In this document: positions 55,814 to 64,000 of the stretch, piece by piece | Position numbering within the stretch: position 1 is the first letter of the stretch | Layout of the letters: each line of letters starts with the position of its first letter | NCBI GenBank assembly: GCA_026168455.1 | Contig: CM047429.1 | Span: 8,831,125-8,895,124 of the forward strand | Reading direction: 5' to 3' | Source: Theocolax elegans | Taxonomy: Eukaryota > Arthropoda > Insecta > Hymenoptera > Cerocephalidae | Length of the DNA stretch: 64,000 nt | Position numbers and translations under genes: made by a program | Notes under the pieces: generated by a model | The model's database searches: none | Seen by the model: the letters and a program-made list of their open reading frames with translations, nothing else | What the model was told of the DNA's origin: nothing

Positions 55814-58680
55814 CTTTATTTTGGCTTCTATGGGGTAAAAGCCCCGTAAGCACTATTAGCAGAAAATTAGAAAAAATACATTCTTAAAACTAAATAACAA
55901 TAATTAAATGCTCACAAAATACAACGCTCGATTAAGATAAAATACAGAATAATAAAATACATTACAAAGATAAATAAACAAAGTTATAAAAGAAAGCATG
56001 TTAAATACTGTAACAATTAAACAATTAAAACGCATCTATGCTGCTTCATCTAGGTGAGGGATGGGCCGCGGCAACAAGCCCTCAGACATTACCCGCGAAG
56101 ACCAGACTGTTTGGTCGAGCCCAAACGAGTGATTTAATAATGTGTTTTTGAAGCCGTCGACGCATGATGGATTGAAATTGATGGTAGGGAGCTAATTCAG
56201 AATGCGGGTGGAGGTGATGACAAATGATTTATTTAAAGCTTTTGTGCGTGGTGGAAGGTACATGAGTGACTTGGGTGGATGACGAGAGGAAGAGCGGGGA
56301 TTTTGGCCAGGGGTGTTAAGTATGGTGAAGTGGTTTGCTAGATATGAGGGTGAGTTGTGAGCAATGATATTATACGCTAGGGAACCAATGAGATATGAGC
56401 GTCTGGACTCGACCGACAGCCATTTCAAACCCAGTCTAAACGGGGTGACGTGTTCACGTTTTGCTATGTTGCCCCATACAAATCTAACGCAAGCGTTCAA
56501 CAGCCTCTAAAGTTTTAGATTTTTAGTTTGATCTACATCGTTATATACCGCACACGCATAATCGAAATGGGGAAAAATAAGTGTTTCAACAAGACTCTTG
56601 CGGAGCTTAACCGATAATGCTTTATTGTAATAGCGTAGAGAATGCAAAACTCCGTGGACACGCCTAGAGATTGACATGACTTGCTTAGACCAATTGAGGG
56701 TAGGGGTGATTAATAATCTCAGTGATTTTACCGCGTTCTCATAATCCAACAAGTCATTACAAAGTTTAACCTTCAGGGCAGTGTACAGGTTGATACGCGA
56801 AATAAACGCCTGACTGCCCAGGATCATGACCTTCGTCTTTTTAACATTCAATGAAAAGCCATTTTCCGATTCCCAATTTGCGATCGCGTTCGCATCATGA
56901 GATTGAATACGCGTTGAACACCAATGTCAAAGTCAGATGGAAAGTACGAATGATAGACCTGGGCATCATCGGCAAATAACATATAGTTGCTATACTTATG
57001 AACCTTCGGTAAGTCGTTGATGAAAATGGAAAATAAAATCGGACCTAAAACGCTGCCCTGAGGCACACCTGCATTCACCTCGAGCCAGTCAGACAGCATA
57101 CCAACCTCGTCCACGACGGTTTGCGTGCGACCCGCAAGATATCTATAAAACCAGTTAAGTACCGTATCTGTGTAGCCGATATCACCCAACTTGCGGATAA
57201 GTTTATCGTGAGGAACTATATTAAAGGCCTTGAAGAAATCAAATTAAACTAAGATCGTGATCATTCTGGAGTCAATAGCTCTTCTAACATCATCAAGTAC
57301 CCTCAGAAGAGCTGATTGAGTACTGTGGCCCTTTCTGAAACCCGCTTGCTTGTCGGTTAACAAATGATTAGATTCGAGGTACTCAACCAGCTGATCATGT
57401 ACTAATCTCTCCAACACCTTTGAAATCTCGCAAAGCTTTGCAATTGATCTCGTATCCGAACACGACTCTAACCTACTCGACTTTGCCAACGGAAATAGTA
57501 TGACTCTCTTCCAGCAATCTGGGAACCATCCAGCAGAGAGCATACCGTTATAAAGTTCTGTTAAGAGCAGGGTAATTTGCGGTTCCAACAATTTCAGCAT
57601 ATTGACTGATATGTCGTCAGTACCCGACGCCTTGGAAGAGGCTCTAACTATAGTCCGTTGAAATTTTTTGGCTGACACGGGTAGGAAAGCGAACGAAGGA
57701 GATGAGGGAAAATGACAAAGATCAGATAAGATAGAAGCGAATGAATAAATAGTGAGTGGTGGAGTACGATTGGATACAGATGCATAATAAATTTTGAGTT
57801 GATTAGTTGAAGAATGTTTTAATGGCGAAGGATTAGACTTCAAGCTTAGACCTTACTTGCAAGTAGTGGAATTTGCTAGAATTGATGGTATTTTTAGCCC
57901 TTTTCGTCAATAATTTATAGGCATTGTAGTCTGTATAAGAGCCAGAGTTACGAAACTGTTTAAAAGCATCATTCTTAGCCTTAATAATAATTGTTATCTC
58001 CTAATTAACCATGGCTTATGTTTGATTTTGACAGTTACTAGTTTAGATGGAGCAATGATATTAAACGTGGAAATAATCGAACTACAAAGGGAGGATAATG
58101 ATGATGAAAGTATGTCGAAATGATTAGATGAAAGCGAACTTAAACGAGTGGGCTGGTCAGACCAAGCAGATGAAAGCGAATCAATAACTAATGAAGAAGG
58201 AAGTAATGAATTAAGCATTGATTGATCCATGCATGAAGTGAAGGTGGTGGCAAGATGATGAAGGTTGATCCTCTCCAAGTTCCTAACCCAGAACCTCTTG
58301 ACACCATCCTGTGATTTATTAATCGTAAGGGAGATGATAATAGCATCATGCCCCGCCGTGAAGGGAGAAGTAGATTTATTGTAGACAAAATCAGGTACTG
58401 GTTCACGAACTAGGAAAAGAGCTAACCAGGTATGAGATGTTCCCGCCGATGTCACTGCATGGTGCGTAGGTTCGGACGAAATGAGGAAAAGGCCCAAAGT
58501 TGTCATACTCCCTCTGAACATATTCGCTGCAGCGCTAGATGATGTCATGTCAATGTTGAGATCACCAGTCATAATGACATGTTTATAGTTAGGGAAAATG
58601 TCAGCAAGAGTATCAAAGAACTCCGTAGGGTAAGCAGCAGAAGGCCAGAAGAGAGAAAGAGAGAGAGAGAGAGAGAGAGT
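55750..58680 (-). pseudogene. LINE family L-A, 5'-truncated ORF2
   Basis: From 58680 down: the endonuclease C-terminal half (MTGDLNIDM, then THHAVTSAGTSHTW, AGHDAIIISL). RT motifs follow: KASGTDDISVNMLK, LERLVHDQLVEYL, QAGFRKGHSTQSAL, then a TAA at 57241-57243 just before FDFFKAFNIVPHDKL (motif A), AGVPQGSVLGPILFSIFIND (B), LFADDAQVYHS (C). A frameshift at about 56850 leads into NVKKTKVMILGSQ and the C-terminal NACVRFVWGN. Then a 3' tail ends in (GATT)n at 55782-55813 and (GA)n at 55766-55781 (plus-strand view). The motifs fit the Jockey/CR1 group, clade not settled. Stops, a frameshift and the missing N-terminus make it dead. Confidence 0.85.
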
Positions 58681-58815
58681 AGGTTTATCAAAACCTCGAC
58701 AGTGCAACGCATCGTCGGACCCGCCGAACACGCGAGGTCCGAGTCGGAGAGTGTCCCGAACATTGCGGTGTGCACCGAACCATTACGGGGCATCCCAACC
58801 TCGTTTCCCACAGTA
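58640..58815. other. (GA)n run and a GC-rich segment of unknown origin
   Basis: (GA)n at 58652-58680 marks the truncated 5' end of the LINE. The following 130 bp (CGACAGTGCAACGCATCG to CCCACAGTACTGC) is GC-rich and unlike its neighbours; it extends the minus-strand reading frame only fortuitously. Confidence 0.4.
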
Positions 58816-59170
58816 CTGCTCCGTCGTCATTGTACTCTTCTTTTTTTTCTCTTTAACATTTCTTCCTTTTTTTTCTCTTTTACTTTTTTCTCTATTTGTT
58901 TTCTATTTATTTCCTATTTATATTAACTCTACCCTTTTTATGGATACTTATTTACCTTTATTAGTATATCTATATATTACTCTTTATTCTTACTTTTCTT
59001 TTACGTTATTTAGATTTCTTAATCTGCTAACTACAATAAGTGTTTGTCTTGTTTTTTTTTTATTTCTACATATGTTAGTTTTTATTACTTTTCATTTTTT
59101 ATACATATAATTTTTGGTTTGCATTTACTTTATCTAGTTAGTGTATATATTTGTATATAATGTGTGTTTG
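58816..59170. other. AT-rich pyrimidine-strand spacer
   Basis: T-rich sequence with no recognisable gene; ORFs here are leucine/phenylalanine low-complexity. Confidence 0.5.
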
Positions 59171-59173
59171 TTA

Positions 59174-59612
59174 ATATGTTATACTCTTGTCTATACTTAT
59201 TATAATATTTATTACAATTGTATAGTTCGCAATTTTTGCTTTTTTATAAATCATGCATTTCTTTGTTTCCATATAACAAGTTAAACAGCTTAAGGCATGT
59301 TTGCATGGAAGATATATTCCCTCTATTGGGTTACGTTTGCAAATTTTACACTTAAGATCTTTCGATAAAGTGGCATGTTCCGAACCTTTTATTATTTTGT
59401 TCAATTTTTCCATGTCATAGATTCCACAACAGTCTTCCGCTCGTTCTGTTTTTGTAATAAATTCACATTTCGACGACCATCTACGATGTTCTTGCATAGG
59501 CTTATCTGTTTTTACCGATTGTATTCCTACACCGCATATATAGCATTTAATTTGTCGTTCTCTGCTGTATAATAAAATCCGGCTTCTGCTACATCCTCGA
59601 TTGAAATAAAGG
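59174..59612 (-). pseudogene. Inhibitor-of-apoptosis (BIR plus RING) gene fragment
   Basis: Minus strand from 59612: FISIEDVAEAGFYYT, then after a 1-base frameshift near 59550 IKCYICGVGIQ, EHRRWSSKCEF. This is the second half of a BIR domain with zinc ligands C, C, H, C (C-x2-C, 15 residues to H, 6 to C). After a linker comes a RING: CKIC, 11 residues, CKH, ALSC, LTC, six residues, C. The eighth ligand is Tyr (CMIY) instead of Cys. IAPs block caspases and act as E3 ubiquitin ligases. The fragment ends exactly where an LTR-like sequence starts (59613), so upstream BIR sequence was cut off. It may derive from a host IAP, or from an IAP carried by a mobile element or insect virus. Confidence 0.75.
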
Positions 59613-60003
59613 CTGTAACGTGGTATTTCGTTCTAATACCAGTCACACGTTATTTATTAATTTAAAGAGGGACGACGGCCCCGAAGAACGCGTCTTTGTC
59701 GTCCCCGTGGGTTAATAAGTTAACCCATCGGGACAGGGTAGCGGAAATAGGACGATCTCCTCTATACCGACACACGTGGTGGGAAAATCGGGAATCGGAA
59801 GGTTGATTGCGGGTTATTTATAATCAAAATAATATCGCGACCGTTATATTAAAATAAAATAAATAAGTATTTATTTAATTATTTACACGGAGGTGCCCGA
59901 CAATAATTAACGGGGCATTCTCCCGGTCGCGTGGTATATACGCGACAAGTAGGGGCTGCCCCCGTGCTCGACCCGCGCAATACCCAATCGGTTTCGGTAG
60001 CAC
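59613..60003 (+). mobile_element. LTR-like sequence abutting the IAP fragment
   Basis: Starts TGTAACGTGG, the same TGTAACG start as the solo LTRs at 36483 and 40197, and is GC-richer than its surroundings with several ACGACG and CCCG words. The other end was not identified; a (TA)n tract and a large palindrome follow. LTR status is inferred from the start and composition only. Confidence 0.45.
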
Positions 60004-60025
60004 CATATATATATATATATATATA

Positions 60026-60982
60026 TTCCGATTCAGAAAATTAATTCGAGTATAACCCCGTCGGAATTTTAAAAAAATATTAATTAGGCGAGGCATAATT
60101 AATTTTTGAAATGGGCCAATCAGAGGCCGGATTAGGGAAGAAAGGTGAGCGGCGTTGCCGCGCGAGACTAATGCAACAGGTCAACGAGCGAAGCGGCCGA
60201 GACGCCTGAACATAGCTAATGCGTATAGCAGAAGCGAAGATCGCGAAAGCGAATGAATCGCAAAATATATTTTACGAGATTGATTGTATGAATAAAATGT
60301 ACAATCAAGGAAATGATTTTTATTTAAGTTTGAATTAGACCGCAGACTAATAAATTCATTACTACTATTATTAATTTACTTACTAAATCTATAATACACG
60401 TGCGTTATAAATATGAGATTATTACAGTTTTTAATCTCATCGTATTTACATTAATTTATTGAAACCTTTATGACGAATTTTAAGACAATAAAATTTTGAA
60501 TTGAATTAAGTTTTGTGTACAATATAGCCAATAAATACGTTTACCATAAATTAATGTAAATACGATGAGATTAAAAACTGTAATAATCTCATATTTATAA
60601 CGCACGTGTATTATAGATTTAGTAAGTAAATTAATAATAGTAGTAATGAATTTATTAGTCTGCGGTCTAATTCAAACTTAAATAAAAATCATTTCCTTGA
60701 TTGTACATTTTATTCATACAATCAATTTCGTAAAATATATTTTGCGATTCATTCGCTTTCGCGATCTTCGCTTCTGCTATACGCATTAGCTATGTTCAGG
60801 CGTCTCGGCCGCTTCGCTCGTTGACCTATTGCATTAGTCTCGCGCGGCAACGCCGCTCACCTTTCTTCCCTAATCCGGCCTCTGATTGGCCCATTTCAAA
60901 AATTAATTATGCCTCGCCTAATTAATATTTTTTAAAAATTCCGACGGGGTTATACTCGAATTAATTTTTTGAATCGGAATAT
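60026..60982. repeat. Near-perfect 957-bp palindrome
   Basis: Arms of about 430 bp (about 60026-60455 and 60553-60982) are nearly identical reverse complements with a loop of about 100 bp. They begin ATTCCGATTC and end GAATCGGAAT and are flanked by TA runs. Contents include GAAGCGGCCGAGACGCC and AATCAGAGGCCGGATTAG in each arm. No ORF spans it. Likely a foldback transposon inserted in a TA tract; could also be an inverted duplication. Confidence 0.88.
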
Positions 60983-61009
60983 ATATATATGTTACCTATG
61001 TTTCTGGAT

Positions 61010-61410
61010 CACCCTATATACCGACTGACGTCGGGTACTTACCGGGCTGGCTTGTCTATTGGCCCTGGAGTGAGTCGGGGCCCCGACGTCTGCTGGCCCG
61101 TGGAGTCGGCCCGGTGATCTGCAGGCGCGGCCTGATGCCGCGGCGATTTGCCTACCTCGGGGAATACTCAACCCGAGGTATGTGGTCCTTCGTACTGCAC
61201 TGACACACTGATACACTTACACTTACGTACGGCTTCCCGGTGCACGGACGAACCGGTCCGGTACTTCCCGAGGCGCGCGTGACGATGTGTAAAAGGGTTG
61301 CTGTCACGATCAAGACCGGCAGCGTACTGAGCTTTTCGGGAATTGTCGTATTCCCGAAAAGTACCTAATACACACAAAAAGAAAAAAAAAAAAAAAAAAA
61401 AAAAAAAAAC
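61010..61410 (+). repeat. GC-rich retroposed segment with hairpin and poly-A
   Basis: GC-rich sequence (GTCGGGGCCCCGACG and CCTCGGGGAATACTC palindromes) ends in a 12-bp perfect hairpin at 61332-61361 (CTTTTCGGGAAT, 6-nt loop, ATTCCCGAAAAG), followed by CACACAAAAAG and about 29 A residues (61382-61410). This is the layout of a SINE or of a LINE 3' untranslated region. Family not recognised; no target duplication was seen. Confidence 0.55.
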
Positions 61411-62163
61411 CGAGCTAGATCGATGTCTAACACATCGATCATTGCCGCCGTACCTCGCCTCTGGCATACCGGCGGTCGTCCTTGTCACGTCTCTTTTGCT
61501 ATCTACTTGTCTTCCTTATCTTAGACTGTGACGGTTTTTGGACTACGGAACTTTCCAGAGTTCGCATTTGTCTTTTCCTTTTCTTGCGATTCAACTCTTT
61601 CTATGTTCTCTCTTGTGCTTCGGTTTTATTTTTTATTTTTTATTCCTTTTACTTTATTTTATCCTTTCTATTTTTGGGGAACTAGGGTCTAGGACTTTCT
61701 ATTTTTCCTATTTCTTTCTTCTCTCTTCCTTTTCTTTCTTCTTCTACCCTACTTTGGTTTCTTGTTTTCTTCTGTCTATCTACTTTTATAAAAGAAGGAG
61801 TTCCTACCTAGCGTCCATTCATTCTCCCTAGCTTTCATACCCTTTCACACTATCTTTCAAACTTTATCTTTCATCTCCATTCTTTCTTCTTTCTCTCTAT
61901 TGCCATTTTTCCTCTTTCATCGTCATTGATTCTCGTCAGTTATTCTATCTAATAGAATGTGTTAGTTTACCTATTGTCTAGTATGATAAGCTATCTTGAT
62001 TACCTCTGTATCTATTTCCTTTCCTATTCCTCCATTTGTTAGTTACAATGGAAATCTTTCTAACCTAACTACTTTCATTCCCTTCTCACTTATGCTTTTC
62101 CTTTTTCTCTCTCTTTTTCTCTTGTCTATCTACTTTCTGGAATATTATCTATCCCTAACCTAC
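61411..62163. other. Pyrimidine-rich 3' region of the following LINE, no gene
   Basis: C/T-rich on the plus strand with long TTTCTT runs; probably the 3' untranslated region of the R1-type element in minus orientation, or unrelated. A 9-bp inverted repeat GATCGATGT/ACATCGATC lies at about 61419-61442. Confidence 0.4.
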
Positions 62164-64000
62164 TCACTCACTCTCTTCCCTTAACTCTTCTGTTTGCGTT
62201 TCTTCCTCAGTTTCCACTATGTCTACGACTAAATCTCTTTCTAGAATTTCCGTAGCATCCTTTGCGAGTAAGATTTGTTTTGTCATCCTTGTCAGCCTCT
62301 CGGTCCCTTCCTTTGTTTCCAATAAGGCTTTTGTGTTTCTCATTCCTGCCTCTGTCTCCTGCATGTGTTTAGTCTTATTTGTTCGTACTTCACGCATTTC
62401 CATATAACATGTTCCGGGGAGTCTGTCTCTCCGCAGCTGCATAGGTCTGATTCTACGAAGTTAAATCGCATTCTGAAAGTTTGAAAACTTCCATGTCCAC
62501 TAAGAATTTGCATTAGATACTTGCTCGGTTTAAGCCACGTCTTTTTCCTTCTTTCTTCCACGTTTGGCATTATCTCATACGTATGTCTGCCCTTTATAGA
62601 GTTATCCCACCTCGACTGCCACACTTTCCTCAATTCCTTGTCCAATTCACACCTTGCATTATATTTTCTCTTCCATTCATTGCCTGGTAGAGGATTCTCC
62701 ACCGTCTGGTATGTGTAGTCCATGTATTTAAATTCCTTGTTCTTCCTTATGTAATACATTCCGATTCTTTTTTCACATTCCAGATCTATCGGCAAGTGAC
62801 CCGTTATCATTGTGATGGACTCAGCCGAAGTGGTTCTATATGCTCCTGTTGTTTTCATTAGAGCAAATCTTTGTGACATAATGAGCTTTTTCTTTTGGAC
62901 ATTATTTGCGAGTTTAAACTATCCTGCTGCTGCGTACGTTATAATTGGTATATATACCCCTTTATATATTATTTCCAGAGAACGATAGCCCAAGCCCCAC
63001 TCGTCTCTAGCTAATCTCGCTAACCTTTGGAAGATTCCTCTGGTTTTCATTGAGATCTCCGTGACATGATGCTGCACACTTAGGCCTTTGCCAAATGAAA
63101 CTCCCAGATATTTTACTGGTTCCTGTCTTTTAATTCTCTTGCCATTTATTTTAATTACTGGGTAACATTTTTCATGGAATGTTCCCTTGGCTAAGAGCAT
63201 GCCACCTTTATCTGGTGCATGTTTCATTTTGACCTTTTTGCTCCATCTCTCTATCATGTCAATTGCAGCTTGTCCTCTTATTTCTAGTTCTCTCCTGGAG
63301 TCACCTTCCACTATTACTGCCTGGTCATCTGCATAGGCTATCGTCTCATGTCCTTCTCTCTCTAATGCGTGAAGTATTTCGTCGAACACTACGTTCCATA
63401 GGATCGGCCCCAGTAGTGAGCCCTGGGGACAACCTTTTGTCACATCTTTACTCGCAAAGTTGCCACCTTCGGAAATGATTACTTTCCTATTACAGAGGTA
63501 ATCCCTAATTATTTCATACAGTCTCCAGGGGCATCTCATGTGTCTTAGCTTTTCCAGTACTCCCGGCCACCATACGTTATCAAATGCTCCCTTTATGTCA
63601 AGAAACATTATGATCACGTATTTCTTGTTGGATTGTTTCACTTTATTAACTACATAGACTATCGCATCTTCTGTGGATCTATTCTTCCTGAAGCCGTATT
63701 GTTTATCTGAAAGACTGGGATCCACTACTTTTTCCAGTTTTCTGATTATCAGTTCTTCCAGTATTTTGCCTAGTATAGATAAAAGGCATATTGGTCTATA
63801 CGAGCTTAGGATACTTGGGTCTTTATCGATTCCTTTCTTTAGAGTAATGACCTTTCTAACTTTCCACATGTTCGGAAAGATGCCATACTTTAAACAGCTA
63901 TTGTATATCTTTAACAGATCTTCGCCGACTACCTCTAGAGCACTTTTTACTATTGTCAGATCGAAACAGTCTATTCCTGGAGCTTTACCTGGCTTCATTT
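62164..64000 (-). pseudogene. R1-clade non-LTR retrotransposon ORF2, runs off the right edge
   Basis: The minus-strand frame from the window edge reads KPGKAPGIDCFDLTIVK (RT0), SYRPICLLSILGKILEELI (1), QYGFRKNRSTEDAIV (2), VIIMFLDIKGAFDNVWW (A), KGCPQGSLLGPILWNVVFD (B), IAYADDQAVIVEG (C), KYLGVSFG (D/E). A single TAG at about 62918 then interrupts at a tryptophan-like position (YAAAG, stop, FKLANNV) and the frame reopens. It continues with MSQRFALMKTTGAYRTTSAES and a C-terminal zinc knuckle (CSCGETDSPEHVIWKC) near 62460-62420. The last part probably shifts frame into 62164-62400. It is the best preserved RT in the window. The endonuclease part lies outside. Confidence 0.87.

Noticed and set aside
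58751..59110. Possible membrane proteins (Leu/Phe-rich ORFs)
   Set aside because: T-rich low-complexity DNA gives hydrophobic translations; no conserved start, no recognisable family.
61343..61531. ORF with a poly-lysine stretch
   Set aside because: Caused by the poly-A tract of a retroposed segment.

Overview
This window looks like AT-rich insect nuclear DNA, probably from a hymenopteran and quite possibly an ant. The evidence is one spliced exon of the mitochondrial i-AAA protease YME1L, with consensus splice sites, set in a dense nest of eukaryotic transposable elements, together with a tiny LTR element carrying a tRNA-like module, a structure I recall being reported from ants. There are no bacterial operons, no CRISPR array, no intact rRNA or tRNA gene, and no long intact transposon ORF. 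All coding sequence other than the YME1L exon and one small acidic ORF is broken. Coordinates of degenerate repeats are approximate (within about 10-30 bp) because they were read by eye.

Layout, 0-14 kb. A decayed Mutator-type transposase (1.1-1.9 kb, minus) is followed by a three-level nest. A Penelope-like element (PLE2, arms 2785-3080 and 9677-12736) has been opened by an LTR retrotransposon (3081-9676). That element in turn holds a second Penelope-like element (PLE1, 4670-7076) and a truncated TRIM (8727-9145). Both PLEs have inverted terminal arms, and each arm carries a hammerhead-ribozyme-like core: three are intact and one has a core mutation. Downstream lie a foldback element, the YME1L exon (13547-13790) and a 149-bp MITE flanked by TTAA.

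Layout, 14-31 kb. Foldback DNA elements with internal or adjoining SINE insertions. The SINE family has a 5S-rRNA-like head (three copies). An unclassified 2.4-kb repeat contains minisatellites, and inside it a 491-bp solo LTR with TTAA target duplications has been tandemly duplicated as a seemingly identical 810-bp unit. A rotten Gypsy pol (25.5-28.0 kb), an approximately 900-bp inverted repeat, a 947-bp near-perfect palindrome and a 73-bp tandem array follow.

Layout, 31-53 kb. An R1-clade LINE remnant, two deleted copies of another LINE family, a solo LTR with ATTT duplications, a Tc1/mariner-type transposase pseudogene and copy 1 of an unrecognised gene family (about 38.7-39.5 kb, minus). 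Then comes a second copy of the unclassified repeat, itself interrupted by a 1020-bp solo LTR (ATCA duplications), a LINE tail and a tRNA-derived SINE. Gypsy LTR remnants, a full-length 1.6-kb foldback element, an aspartic-protease scrap and a structurally complete 639-bp TRIM close this part.

Layout, 53-64 kb. A 514-bp perfect-looking TTAA foldback, copy 2 of the unrecognised gene family (about 54.2-55.6 kb, plus) with a 42-bp hairpin-forming tandem repeat in its 3' region, a 5'-truncated LINE (minus), a broken inhibitor-of-apoptosis (BIR plus RING) gene abutted by an LTR-like sequence, a roughly 950-bp palindrome, and an R1-clade LINE ORF2 running off the right edge.

Functionally the window is a TE graveyard in and around a host gene. 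The most informative signals are the ribozyme-bearing inverted PLE arms, the shared ends and primer-binding site of the TRIM and the large LTR element, the 5S-headed SINE, the family of TTAA-flanked foldbacks, and the two-copy unrecognised spliced gene family.
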